From: Lucinisca nassula
Taxonomy: Eukaryota; Mollusca; Bivalvia; Lucinida; Lucinidae
Length of the DNA: 64,000 nt
Assembly (NCBI GenBank): GCA_963580285.1
Contig: OY757014.1
Coordinates: 99,326,072-99,390,071, forward strand
Direction of reading: 5' to 3'
Made by a program: the position numbers and the translations under genes. Below are positions 31,746 to 41,539 of the stretch, piece after piece. The stretch's first letter is position 1. Every line of letters starts with the position of its first letter. The notes beneath the pieces are model-generated. The model was not told where the DNA came from and searched no databases. It saw only the letters and a list, made by a program, of their open reading frames with translations.

Positions 31746-32032
31746 TTTCGTTTGTTTGATTTAAGGTTTAACGTCCCATTCAACACTGTAAAGGTCATTT
31801 TGGAGACGTTGCTTACCATTGTGTGGGACTTTTACCGAAATGTCATCTCAAGCCCTGTCGCCCAATGCAACCAATACGGTTTATAAGCATGAACGTTCCG
31901 ACTCGCACCGGCTACCTGGGCAGGCTTAGATCCACTAAGCGGTTTACCAGTACTCGTGTGCGGTCGGATTCAGCTCTGCGTGGAAGCATTATGCAGCCCG
32001 TCTATTTCTGCAAGCCCCGATAGGCGGGGGCT
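31746..32032 (-). mobile_element. SINE-A, near full length
   Basis: Tail TTTGTTTGATTTAAGGTTTAACG at the left, head CAAGCCCCGATAGGCGGGGG at the right; internal blocks intact. A head-only fragment lies upstream at 31590-31627 in the opposite orientation, followed by a degenerate (GTAG)n run. Confidence 0.85.
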
Positions 32033-32077
32033 AACGACGCTGTATGTAGGTAGGAAGTTAGATAGACAGATCGGTTT

Positions 32078-32370
32078 TGTTTGTTTGTTTGATTTGAGGT
32101 TTAACGTCCCCGTCATCACGGTACAGGTCATTTTGGAGACGTTGCTTTCATTATTGTGTATCTTTGGCCCGACATTGATGTCACCTCAAACCCTGTCGCC
32201 CAATGAAACCAATAGGGTTTATAAGCATGAACGGTCCGACTCCGACCGCTTTCCCTGGGTAGGCTTAGAGCCTCTACGCGCTTTACCAGCACTCGAGTGC
32301 GGTCGGTTTCAGTTCTGCGTGGAAGCATCATGCAGCCCATATATTTCTTCAAGCCCCGATGGGTGGGGGC
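32078..32370 (-). mobile_element. SINE-A, full length
   Basis: Tail GTTTGTTTGTTTGATTTGAGG to head CAAGCCCCGATGGGTGGGGG. Only ~45 bp separates it from the preceding copy, in the same orientation. The 148-residue plus-strand ORF spanning the two copies is a shadow. Confidence 0.88.
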
Positions 32371-32739
32371 GACAGGTAGGTAGAGTGGAGATATGCATGT
32401 AGGCAGGTATATTAAAGCCCTGGGGCCAATAATGGCCCTCTCTGGGCCTACTTGTTACACTATGAATCAGGTGAGTGATCCAGGGCCATCATGGCCCTCT
32501 TGTTTGTGTTTGGGGGGATTATACTTAACCATTTTTATTAATTTGCACATAAATAATATCTCAAGCCAAAAGTTTTAAAAGTTTAAAAAACAAAAAACAA
32601 CAAAAAAGTCTAATTGTTTAAAATATTCTTTAAAATGATCCGTCCACATATTCAAACATTACTGTATATTAATAACAAACCAAAAACATTAAAATTATCA
32701 ATTTTAACTAGTCATTATATTAATCTGGCCAAATTGTCC

Positions 32740-32835
32740 TACCCAATATTTTTGGCTGGCCAAATTGTCCTAGGCCGAATTGTCCTAGGCCAAATCGTCC
32801 GGGCCAAATCGTCCGCTGGCCAAATCGTCCTACAT
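32740..32835 (+). repeat. Short tandem repeat (GGCCAAATTGTCCTA)n
   Basis: About six degenerate 13-15-bp units of the type GGCCAAATCGTCC. Confidence 0.75.
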
Positions 32836-32924
32836 TCATTACGAAAACAGGCAAATTCAAATATATTGACAAATTACTACCACAAAAAAACGAAATTTTT
32901 CAGATAAAAATCCTGATATTTTTC

Positions 32925-33137
32925 ATATATCTGCACAAAACATACATTGTGGGTACTCGTTAGGACCGCCTCGGCGAGTCGGTTCTAACGAGTACCCACA
33001 ATCTATGTTTTTGAGCAGAAATAAGACAAATAATAAATATCCATGTAAACCCCAGTTAAAATATCTAAACCCGAGTTTTAATATCTAAAAGTGGGCATTA
33101 AGGGGATCAAATTTATATAGGCATGTTTGCGTGATGA
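32925..33137 (+). mobile_element. MITE-C copy
   Basis: Hairpin GTGGGTACTCGTTAGGACCG/CGGTTCTAACGAGTACCCAC with apex CCTCGGCGAGTC; right end ATAGGCATGTTTGCGTGATG, a clear copy of the ~20-bp terminal repeat seen at 19398 and, inverted, at 19336 and 41110. Confidence 0.75.
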
Positions 33138-33164
33138 GGTAGGAATGGTAGGTTTGGACTGGTA

Positions 33165-33340
33165 GCGATGGTTATGTAGGTAGATCTATAGGAAGGTCGT
33201 AGGTAGGATCGTATATTTTTGCTTTGGTTGGTTGGTTGGTTGGTAGGTAGGTAGGTAGGTAGGTAGGCAGGCAGCATGTAGGTAAGTAGGTATTACGTCC
33301 GTATATCGATAGTATAGGTAGGTATATAGGAATGTTACTA
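33165..33340. repeat. (GTAG)n / (TTGG)n degenerate microsatellite
   Basis: Runs of GGTA and TTGG around 33220-33275, with looser GTAGGTA repeats on both sides. Such repeats lie between neighbouring SINE-A copies throughout 31.6-38.4 kb. Confidence 0.85.
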
Positions 33341-33349
33341 AGTAGGTAT

Positions 33350-33642
33350 GTTTTTGTTTGAATTGGGATTTATGACCCGGTCAACACTATTTAAGTCATT
33401 TTGGAGACATTGCTTCCAATTTTGGTGGACTTTTACCCGACATTGAGATGAAATGACAGCTTCAGCCCTGCCGCCCAATTAAACCAAAATGCTTTGGACG
33501 GATTGACTCATACCACTTTGCCTGGGCAGGCTTAGTCCTTCTAAGCGGTTTACCAGTACTCATGTGTGGTCAGTTTCAGCCCTGCGTGGAAGCACCATGC
33601 AGCCCATCTATTTATCCAAACCCCGATGGGCGGGGGCGACTA
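33350..33642 (-). mobile_element. SINE-A, full length, diverged
   Basis: Left TTTGTTTGAATTGGGATTTATG, then the usual body, right head CCAAACCCCGATGGGCGGGG. More diverged at the tail than neighbouring copies. A head fragment in opposite orientation follows at 33680-33720. Confidence 0.8.
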
Positions 33643-33779
33643 AGTCGGTATGTACGTAGGTAGGTAGATATGCAGTCCGGCCCCGCCCACCGGGGCTTAA
33701 AGAAATAGATGGATTGAGTGGTAGTTAGGCAGGCATGTAGGTATGTAGGTAGGGTAAATGCAGGTAGTTAGGAAGGTGT

Positions 33780-33965
33780 AGGTAGGAATGTGACAGAAGA
33801 ACCGCCTTGGAACGGTAAGTGAAACGAATTCTCGCCCTTACTTCGGTCGCGATTCAGACAAATAAATTGTTCAGTCTGCACGAAGGCCTCCTAACTCATC
33901 AGTGCAACATCTCCGTGATCACAAGACTCAAACAACCACAGCGATGAAACAACGGCGAGACCTCG
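33780..33965 (+). mobile_element. Repeat D fragment
   Basis: GACAGAAGAACCGCCTTGGA, CTCGCCCTTACTTCGGTCGC, TTGTTCAGTCTGCACGAAGG and CATCTCCGTGATCACA. The homopolymer found in other copies is deleted here. Confidence 0.6.
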
Positions 33966-33974
33966 ACAGCAACA

Positions 33975-34100
33975 GTTTGTCATTCAGTTTTACGACCCAC
34001 CTACGGCGACGGGACCTCGGTTAAAAGACTCATCCAAAAGTCTGTTAAAACCCGGGATCGAATATGTGACCCAAGGTCTATGAGGCCAGTAACATAACAA
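33975..34100 (-). mobile_element. SINE-B, diverged copy
   Basis: TTTTACGACCCACCTACGGC, GACGGGACCTCGGTTAAAAG, CGGGATCGAATATGTGACCC and a decayed A-box end (AGGCCAGTAACATAAC). Confidence 0.65.
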
Positions 34101-34439
34101 GAGTTGTCAGAAGACAACATAGCTCGCCTTTGGGGGCCTAAGATGGATGAGGGCAAGTTATCAAAAAAAATTTCTTCTGTAAAACAGCCCAATTGACTGC
34201 AGCAAATGAAAGAGAACCAAAATGTACCCCTAATCATCCTGTTTTCAAGCCTTTCTACTGCAAAAAAAAAAAAAAAAAAAAAAAATGAAAAAGAAATCTA
34301 TATTTGATAAAAAAAAAATTCTACAAACTACCAAGTAATAACAAGGCATCACAGACGATACAAATCCCCTCGAGCAAGACAAATTAAAAAAAAGCCTAGC
34401 CTAGCATTTGTGTAAAATTAGATTATATCCATCAATAAA

Positions 34440-35690
34440 TGTAGGTACTTAAGAGTGATGACAAAGTTTTTCTAAAAATAGCCACAAAGACCTTGACTTT
34501 GAGCCCCAGACCCTGAAAGTTGAACTTCATACCCAACATTTGTATGAAGTTATCTTAAAATCCATGAATTAATCTGGACACTAGAGCAATGAACAAGTTT
34601 TTCTAAAAAATAGCCACAGTGACCTTGACCTTCAGCCCCTGACCCGGAAAGTCAAAGTCACTCAAGATATCATCATACCAAACATTTGTGTCAAGGTATA
34701 TTAAAATCCATCAATAAATGAAGGTGCAAGAGCGATGACAAAGTTTTTCTAAAAATAGCCACAGTGACCTTGACCTTCAGCCCCAGACCCTGAAAGTCGA
34801 ACTCGCTCAAGATATCATCATTGCCAACATTTTTGTGAAGTTATATTAAAATCCATCCATAAATGAAGGCACTAGAGCGATCACAAAGTTTTTTCTAAAA
34901 ATAGCCACAGTGACCTTGACCTTCAGCCCCGGAACCTAAAAGTCGAACTTGCTAGAGATATCATCATACCCAACATTTGTTTGAAGTTATATTAAAATCC
35001 ATCAATAAATTAAGGTGCAAGAACGATGACAATGTTTTTTCTAAAAAATAGCCACAGTGACCTTGACCCCGTGACCCTGAAAGTAGTGACCTTGACCTTA
35101 GGCCCCAGACCCTGAAAGTCAAAGTCACTCGAGATATCATTATACCAAACATTTCAGTGAAGTTATATTAAAATCCATCAATAAATGAAGGCGCTAGAGC
35201 AATGACAATGTTTTTCTAAAAATAGCCACAGTGACCTTGACCTTGAGCCCCAGACCCCGCTATGTTTTTAAAAAGAAAAAAAAAGAAAAGACAAAAAAAA
35301 AAAACAAAAAAAAAAACGTTCCTCCCCCGGGATTTGAACTCACGCAGCTTGCAGGTAAACGTTAACACAGAGAAGTAAGGGAGGTAATACAGAGGAAAAT
35401 ATTAACTTCTCAAAAGTCCAATTTAAGCCAAAAAACCTGTAAAATGAAGTACAATGATAATGTTAAATATTGTTTTTTTAGAAATTATTAATTATATTCA
35501 AAATGAAGTTGTAAAACATCACATATAAGAGCTTGCAGGTAAACTTTAACCAAATGCGGACGCCGACGCTGACGCCGACGCCGACGCCGACGCTGACGCT
35601 GACGCCGACGCTGACGCTGGCGCTGACGCCGACGCCGGACGCCCGGGGGTATGGCAATAGCTCCCCCTTACTTTCGTAAGGCGAGCTAAA
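34440..35690 (+). repeat. Pearl-like array, ~150-bp cores, with (GACGCC)n and terminal hairpin
   Basis: Five or more units with TTAAAATCCATCAATAAATG, TTTTTCTAAAAATAGCCACA, GTGACCTTGACCTTCAGCCC and AGATATCATCATACC. After an A-rich stretch the element has GACGCCGACGCTGACG repeats at 35560-35640 and ends in a hairpin, TAGCTCCCCCTTACTTTCG/CGTAAGGCGAGCTA. The order core repeats, short microsatellite, hairpin matches the right side of bivalve pearl/Helentron-type elements. Confidence 0.65.
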
Positions 35691-35759
35691 AACTACACCA
35701 AGGAGACTTCCTTCGTATGCATGGGAACGGACGGTCAGACATTCATTTACTTATTTCTT

Positions 35760-35935
35760 ACCACACCTAAGTACACTATTGGTTTCATAAGGCGGTATAA
35801 CTTGAGAAGTCATTTCATCTCAATGTCGGGTAAAAATCCAACTAATTGGTAGCAGTTGGTCGTAATGTCTCCAAACTAACTTTCACAGTGTTGAGGAGAA
35901 CCTTAAACCTCAAGTCAAACAAATAAGCAAACAAA
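35760..35935 (+). mobile_element. SINE-A 3' part
   Basis: Begins inside the body (ATTGGTTTCATAAGGCGG) and ends ACCTCAAGTCAAACAAATAAG; head missing. Confidence 0.75.
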
Positions 35936-35954
35936 ACATCTACCTACCTTCCCT

Positions 35955-36252
35955 TAGGCCCCCACCCATCGGGGCTTGAAGAAATATATGGACTACACGA
36001 TGCTTCCACGCAGAGCTGAAACCGACCCGCGCATGAGTAATGGTAAACCGCTTAGAGGATCTAAGCCTGACCAAGCAAAGCGGTGCGAGTCGGCTCGTCC
36101 ATGCTTATCAGCTCTATCGGTCTCATTGGGCGGCAGGGCTTGAGATGTCCTTTCATCTCAAGGTCGGGTAAAAGTCACACAAAATTGGAAGCAACGTCTC
36201 CAAAATGACCTTTACAGGGTTGACGGGGGCGTTAAACCTCAAATCAAACAAA
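35955..36252 (+). mobile_element. SINE-A, full length, higher-order unit 1a
   Basis: Head CCCCCACCCATCGGGGCTTG, tail GTTAAACCTCAAATCAAAC. The copy at 36713 is its counterpart 758 bp away. Confidence 0.88.
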
Positions 36253-36387
36253 ACCTACCTTCCCACCATCACCTTCCCCCACCTTACCTGTCTGCCTAAA
36301 TCTACCCCGCCCATCTGGACTTAAAGAACTAGATGGGCTGCATGATTCCTTACAACCTGAGTACTGGTAAACCGCATAAGCCTGCCC

Positions 36388-36690
36388 TTGGCCCCCGCCC
36401 ATAGGGACTTGAAGAAATATATTCGCTGCATGATACTTCCACGCAGAGCTGAATCCGGTCTGCACACTGGTACTGGTAAACCGCTTAGAGGTTCTAAGCC
36501 TGTCCAAGAACCGCGGTGCGAGGCGGACCGTCCATGCTAATAAACCCTATTGATTTCATTAGGCGACAGAGCTTGAGATGTCATTTCATCTCAATGTCGG
36601 GTAAAAATCCAAATTGGTCGCAATTGGTCGCAATGTCTCCAAACTAACTTTCAAAGTGTTTAAATCTCAAGCCAAACAAACAAGCAAACA
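36388..36690 (+). mobile_element. SINE-A, full length, higher-order unit 1b
   Basis: Head CCCCCGCCCATAGGGACTTG, tail AATCTCAAGCCAAACAAACA. Preceded at 36308-36385 by a truncated SINE-A head with TACCCCGCCCATCTGGACTT. Counterpart at 37147. Confidence 0.88.
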
Positions 36691-36712
36691 AACATTTACC
36701 TACCTTCCCTAA

Positions 36713-37016
36713 TGCCCCCGCCCATCGGGGCTTGAATAAATATATGGGCTGCATGATGCTTCCACGCAGCGCTGAAACCGACCCTCGCATGAGTACTGGT
36801 AAACAACTTAGAGCATCTAAAAGCCTGACCAAGCAAAGCGGTGCGAGTCGGCTCGCCCATGCTTATAAACTCTATCGGTCTCATTAGGCGGCAGGGCTTG
36901 AGATGTCATTTCATCCTATAATGTCGGGTAAAAGTCACATAAAATTGGAAGCACCGTCTCAAAAATGACCTTTACAGTGTTGACGGGGACGTTAAAGCTC
37001 AAATCAAGCAAAACCT
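36713..37016 (+). mobile_element. SINE-A, full length, higher-order unit 2a
   Basis: Head GCCCCCGCCCATCGGGGCTT, tail GTTAAAGCTCAAATCAAGC. Followed by a C14 run (37028-37041) and the same truncated head fragment (37066-37145) that follows unit 1a. Confidence 0.88.
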
Positions 37017-37146
37017 GCCTTCCCAACCCCCCCCCCCCCCTTTACCTGCCTACCTAAATCTACCCCGCCCATCTGGACTTGAAGAACTAGATGGGCTTCA
37101 TGATTCCATACCACCTAAGTACTGGTAAACAGCATAAGCCTGTCCA

Positions 37147-37460
37147 TAGCCCCCGCCCAAAGGGGCTTGAAGAAGTATATGGGCTGCGTGATGCAACCAC
37201 GCAGAGCTGAATCCGGCCGCACACTAGTACTGGTAAACCGCTTAGAGGATCTAAGCCTGTCCAGGAACCGCGGTGCGAGGCGGACCGTCCATGCTATATA
37301 AACCAATAAACCCTATCGGTTTCATTGGGCGACAGGGCTTGAGATGTCATTTCATCTAAATGTTGGGTAAAAGTCCCACAAAATTGGAAGCAACGTCTCC
37401 TAAATGACCTTTACAGTGTTGACAGGGATGTTAAACCTCAAATCAAACACACAAACAAAG
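37147..37460 (+). mobile_element. SINE-A, full length, higher-order unit 2b
   Basis: Head GCCCCCGCCCAAAGGGGCTT, tail TTAAACCTCAAATCAAACAC. Closes the second ~760-bp unit. Confidence 0.88.
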
Positions 37461-37462
37461 CA

Positions 37463-38260
37463 TAAGACTGCCCAGGCAAAGTGATGTGAGTAGGACCGTC
37501 CATGCATAAAAACCCTATTGGTTTCATTGGGCGGCAGGTCTTGAGATGTCTTTACATCTCAAAGTCGGGTCCCACGAAATTTGAAGTATCGTCTCCAAAT
37601 GCCCTATATAGTAATGACGGGGACGTTAAACCTCAAATCAAACCTACCTACCCACCCACCAAGACACATCTCCTAACCTACCTACTTAAATCTACCCCGC
37701 CCATCGGGACTTGAAGAAATGATGGGCTGCATGATGCCCCACCGCACATGAGTACTGGCAAACCGCTTAAGCCCTCGCCCAAAGTTATGCGAGTCGGACC
37801 GTCAATGCATATAAACCCTATTAGTTTCTTTCCTTCTTTCTTTCTACTGATACTGCCTCGGTCATATTTGGGCATTACCGCAGGTGTACATTACATACAC
37901 TCCAGGTTGGCAGGATGAAAGCCTACACAGTAATCATGTAATTACGGTAGGGATCTTTAACCTACACAGGGGATGGTTCTCCCTGCACAGGTGGGGGGTG
38001 GTGTTTGGGCTCCAGTTAACGTCCCGATCCGAAGGACGGTGCACTTTATGACATTCAACCCCGCAAATGATGCCAATGGAGCGTGTTCGGACACCGAAAT
38101 TTTATCACCGCTGCCGGGGATCGAACCCGGGACCTCTAGCATCAGAGACAAGTGCACTAACCACTGGACTATCTCAAAGTCGGGTCCAACGAAATTGGTA
38201 CATCGTCTCCAAATGACCTATATAGTATTGACGGGGACGTTAAACCTCAACTTAAACTTA
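37463..38260 (+). mobile_element. SINE-A fragments interrupted by another SINE
   Basis: A 3' SINE-A part (37463-37650), a (CCTA)n link, a head part (37695-37836) and the matching 3' part (38170-38255, starting TCTCAAAGTCGGGTCC). Between the last two lies a different, minus-strand SINE (37840-38170). The two 3' parts share private changes (CTCAAAGTCGGGTCC, ATATAGTA), so they are duplicates of one another. Confidence 0.7.
37840..38170 (-). mobile_element. tRNA-derived SINE nested in SINE-A
   Basis: Read on the minus strand it opens with GATAGTCCAGTGGTTAGTGC (A box TAGTCCAGTGG), then GGTCCCGGGTTCGATCCCC (B box GGTTCGATCCC), and ends toward 37840 in a GAAAGAAAGAAGGAAAG tail. It is an RNA polymerase III type SINE distinct from SINE-B and from the one at 40223. 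Confidence 0.8.
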
Positions 38261-38369
38261 CCTACCTACCCAGCCACCCATCTACGTATCTAGCCACAAA
38301 CCACCTACCTACTTACTCCCCTACCTAAACAACGTTGAAGCAGAAGTTAGAAGTAAGAAGTCAGCTTGC

Positions 38370-38500
38370 CCCCGCCCATCGGGGCTTAAAGAAATAGATG
38401 GGCTGCACGATGCTTCAACGCAGAGCTGAAACCGACCGCACACGAGTACTGGTAAACGGCTTACAGGATCTAAGCCTGACAAGGAAAATCGGTGCGAGTC
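38370..38500 (+). mobile_element. SINE-A head half
   Basis: CCCCCGCCCATCGGGGCTTA through CTAAGCCTGACAAGG and GGTGCGAGTCGTC; the 3' half is missing and AATA-rich DNA follows. Confidence 0.8.
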
Positions 38501-38545
38501 GTCTATAAATAAATAAACAAATAAATATTATAATATTATAAAATC

Positions 38546-38549
<4 letters not shown>

Positions 38550-38636
<87 letters not shown>
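38550..38636. repeat. (GT)n microsatellite
   Basis: About 43 uninterrupted TG repeats, attached to the 3' end of the retroposon at 38637-38880 as a (CA)n tail on the minus strand. Confidence 0.95.
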
Positions 38637-38639
<3 letters not shown>

Positions 38640-38880
38640 TCGGGTTTAACGTCGCTTTCAACAATTTTTCAGTTATATCACGACGGTGTCTGGTTGCGAC
38701 AGGGAGCTCAATGCTCACGTTTATAGTGCTGCCTCACTGAAGTATCATGTCCCAGACACATTACATGATACAACACCCAGTCACATTATCCTGACACTGG
38801 ATCGACCAGTCCTAGCTCTACCCCGTAAATCTGAGTGCCAAGCGAGGAGCAGCTAGTACCTTCTAATTTCCTTAGATAGA
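38637..38880 (-). mobile_element. SINE-like retroposon with (CA)n tail
   Basis: On the minus strand it ends TTGTTGAAAGCGACGTTAAA followed by CCCGAATTC and (CA)43. The CGTTAAAC terminus is shared with SINE-A and with the SINE at 40223. The upstream part (CACCGTCGTGATATAAC and beyond) has no clear tRNA boxes. Confidence 0.55.
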
Positions 38881-39074
38881 CTTCTCCAGCATAAAATTAA
38901 AGTTTAATTAATGTAGCAGCATAATTTATTATTTAATATACTTAGAGAGTTTCGATACCCGAGTCTTTTATAGAGTTATCGTATTACACTTCTCACGGCT
39001 GAATTATCTCACACCCCTCCGTGAGGGATTTCAGCCGCTTCCGGTGGGACTGAAGAATCTCACGGGATCAATAA

Positions 39075-39290
39075 TCTCACGCTACAGCGGCCATCTTGGT
39101 CATGTGACCTGAACCATACTTGCAAACTTATGTTCCCCCATTGCCAGGAGGTTGCATATGAAATTTAATTGGAATAGGCCCTCTGGTTTCAGAGAAGAAG
39201 ACATTTGAAAATGGTGGACGGATGACGGAGGCCTACTATCCTATAAGCTCCCCCGGAGCCTTCGGTTCAGGGGAGCTTAAAAACAAAGGG
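39075..39290 (+). repeat. End piece of the 430-bp-type array with terminal hairpin
   Basis: GGCCATCTTGGTCATGTGAC matches the array at 29-30.5 kb. It is followed by GGTGGACGGATGACGGA and the hairpin AAGCTCCCCCGGAGCC-TTCGG-TTCAGGGGAGCTT. Confidence 0.65.
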
Positions 39291-39354
39291 ACCCAGAGTT
39301 GTGGTTCTTGTTCATGGCACACCGTAAAAGTCTACCAGGTCCACGTCCATACAA

Positions 39355-39580
39355 TATAAAGCTGAAACCGATGCACTTGTGTACTGGAAAACCACATAGA
39401 GGGTCTAAGCATGCCCAGGCAAAGTGATGTGCATATAAACCCTATTGGTTTCGTTGGGCGGCAGGGCTTGAGATGTCATTTCATCTCAGTGTCGAGTAGA
39501 AGGCCTTCAAAATTGGAAGCAACGTCTCCAAAATTGTCTATATAATGTTGAGGGGGTTGGTTAAAACTCAAACCAAACAA
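39355..39580 (+). mobile_element. SINE-A 3' two-thirds
   Basis: Starts near AAAGCTGAAACCGATGCAC, retains TTGGTTTCGTTGGGCGGCAG and CAAAATTGGAAGCAACGTCT, and ends AACTCAAACCAAACAAATAA. Confidence 0.75.
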
Positions 39581-39609
39581 ATAAACAAATCATTTTATCT
39601 GATATGGTA

Positions 39610-39760
39610 TTGGAGTTATTATTATTTTCAGGAAAGATAACTGAAATATTATGATACCCAGAGTTGTGGTTCCTGCTCATGCAAAACCTTCTTGAATACC
39701 AAATAGCATCAATATATCTCAAAGGAGTTTGGAGTTATGGCGATCTATACTTTACCTTCT
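39610..39760 (+). repeat. Isolated unit of the 157-bp core repeat
   Basis: GGAAAGATAACTGAAATATT, CCAGAGTTGTGGTTCCTG and AGCATCAATATATCTCAAAG match the units of the array at 59924-61030. A smaller piece lies at 39290-39335. Confidence 0.65.
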
Positions 39761-40067
39761 GTCAAGCAATGAACAGACGACAACAACCGCCAATTGAAAC
39801 AGAAAATTTCATTCAAACAAGAAATTTCATAAATATCTATCCGTTTACAGCTATGCTCAGACAATTTGACGCACTGTCTCAGAAGATAAGACATTGGAGT
39901 TCTGACAGTACCAGTGCTCTTTTAAACAAGACATATGAAAAGGTGCATTATGGTATTATCGCGATTTTTTCAGTGTGTGTGTGTGGGGGGGGGGGGGGGG
40001 GTGCTTTATGTTTTCGTGTATGCTGGGCACTAACCTGAAACTAAATTGGAAAGACATAGAGTTTATT

Positions 40068-40196
40068 ACTCTGCCCATTTTAAATATGGGATTTATAAAC
40101 CTCGGGAGGTTGAACATCCGACAAGCACTCGTTTCTTTGTCGGATGTTCAACTTCACGAGGTTTATAAATCCCATATTTAAAATTGGCGGAGTCAA
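40068..40196. repeat. Palindrome, ~55-bp arms
   Basis: TTTAAATATGGGATTTATAAACCTC is inverted to GAGGTTTATAAATCCCATATTTAAA, with GTTGAACATCCGACAA/TTGTCGGATGTTCAAC inside (each stated in part). The ORFs crossing it in both strands are consequences of the palindrome. Confidence 0.9.
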
Positions 40197-40222
40197 TAAA
40201 CTGTATATTGCATGCATTTTGG

Positions 40223-40534
40223 CCGGCATTCGTAGCTCAGTCGGATGCGCGTCTGACTGGTGATCGGGGGGACGCGGGTTTGATTCCCCTGCTTGGGTCG
40301 GCAACATTCTTTCGTGGAGATTTATCATGAAATCTTTTCTACGGTCATTCTCTCCCTTCCGCTGATTCAAGAAGGGCAGTTGTCAGTTTCTGGCGAAAGA
40401 ATGTGCACTGTACTAATTAACCGCTTACGTATAAGCCAGCCCAGGAAAAGTGTGGATAGGTAAACTGACCGGCTCAAAAATGACCTAAAATAGTGTTGAC
40501 TGGGCCGTTAAACTCCAATACAAACAAAAACAAA
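40223..40534 (+). mobile_element. tRNA-derived SINE with perfect 13-bp target site duplication
   Basis: Flanked by GCATGCATTTTGG at 40210-40222 and 40535-40547. The head carries TAGCTCAGTCGG (A box) and GGTTTGATTCC (B box); the body has GAAGGGCAGTTGTCAGTTTC; the 3' end is AGTGTTGACTGGGCCGTTAA followed by ACTCCAATACAAACAAA. Length 312 bp. A 3' fragment of the same family lies at 62287-62440. Confidence 0.92.
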
Positions 40535-40782
40535 GCATGCATTTTGGTGGAGCTGATAGATCACTCTGCATGTAATTCTTAGCACAGAGCACTCTTAACA
40601 TTCAAGGTCCCGAACCAGCTATTACTGACTGTTCCAAGGCGATTCTTCTGGCTTTGGTTTAAACACATTTACTTCAAAAGAACCATTGGATGTTTTACAA
40701 ATACAACATAGACATGACTCAACAATATAGAATCGGAACCGAAGCTTTCTATTCATTTTGGCTTTCCACTTGTAACGCTCAC

Positions 40783-41090
40783 GCCCCCGCCCCCGCCCCT
40801 CGGGGATTGAAGAAGTATATGGGCTGCACGATGCTTCCACGCAGAGCTAAATCCGACCCGCACACGAGTACTGGTAAACACTTAGAGGATCTGAGGCTTC
40901 CCAGGCAAATCGGTGCGAGTCGGACCGTCCATGCTTATAAACCCTATTGGTTTCATTGGGCGACACATTGCTTGAGATGTCATTTCATCTCAACGTCGGG
41001 TAAAAGTCCCACAAAATAGAAAGCGTCGTCTCCAAAATGACATTTACAGTGTTGACGGGGACGTTAAACCTCAAATCAAACAAACTTGTA
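40783..41090 (+). mobile_element. SINE-A, full length
   Basis: Head CCCCCGCCCCTCGGGGATTG, tail GACGTTAAACCTCAAATCAA. The 109-residue ORF starting at 40690 reads through the SINE and is not supported. Confidence 0.88.
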
Positions 41091-41407
41091 ACGCTTTCAT
41101 GATCATTACGTAAATACGCCTATACAAATACATTGTAAATTTTACCGCCAAAAAGTAACTCGTAAGATAAAAAATATGATGCTTTTCTTATTTCTGTTCA
41201 AAATATAGACAGTGGGTACAGGTTAAAATGTGAAATATACATGTACTATCCTATCATTTGGGATATTCGGCTCTCTTCGCTGCATTCACTTAAAATCCTT
41301 GATTAGGTCACGCAGTGCGGGACTAACTTTCAGTCAAGAGCTCATCACACATAAGCTCCTTGCTTTCAGTGTATTCTTGCCCGCCAAATGTCCGAGAAAT
41401 TATCACT

Positions 41408-41539
41408 ATGGACAATTCGTCTATTGTTGTTAGTAATTTGCCGGAAGAAACATACGATGGCTACAGTAGTTTTGAATGTGGGGCCATTGTAAATAACTTA
41501 ATCAATGGCTTAAGAAATCTCAAAGTCGATGAATTACAG
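41408..41539 (+). CDS. Candidate first coding exon of a host gene (weak)
   Basis: An ATG in good Kozak context (A at -3, G at +4) opens MDNSSIVVSNLPEETYDGY and continues ECGAIVNNLINGLRNLKVDELQ, ending at CAG followed by GTTATT, a possible but weak splice donor; a TGA follows six bases later. Composition looks coding and differs from nearby repeats. I do not recognise the protein. The next candidate exon in the same direction (43560) does not match in phase, so an unseen exon would be needed. It could equally be chance. Confidence 0.3.

Noticed and set aside
31956..32402. 148-codon plus-strand ORF
   Set aside because: Runs antisense through two adjacent SINE-A copies; similar ORFs occur in most SINE-A copies.
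38097..38170. tRNA-like sequence with good A and B boxes
   Set aside because: Embedded in a retroposed element with a GAAA-rich tail and nested in SINE-A; read as a SINE head and not a tRNA gene.
40223..40305. tRNA-like sequence with TAGCTCAGTCGG and GGTTTGATTCC
   Set aside because: It is the head of a 312-bp SINE with target duplications; cloverleaf pairing looks degenerate.
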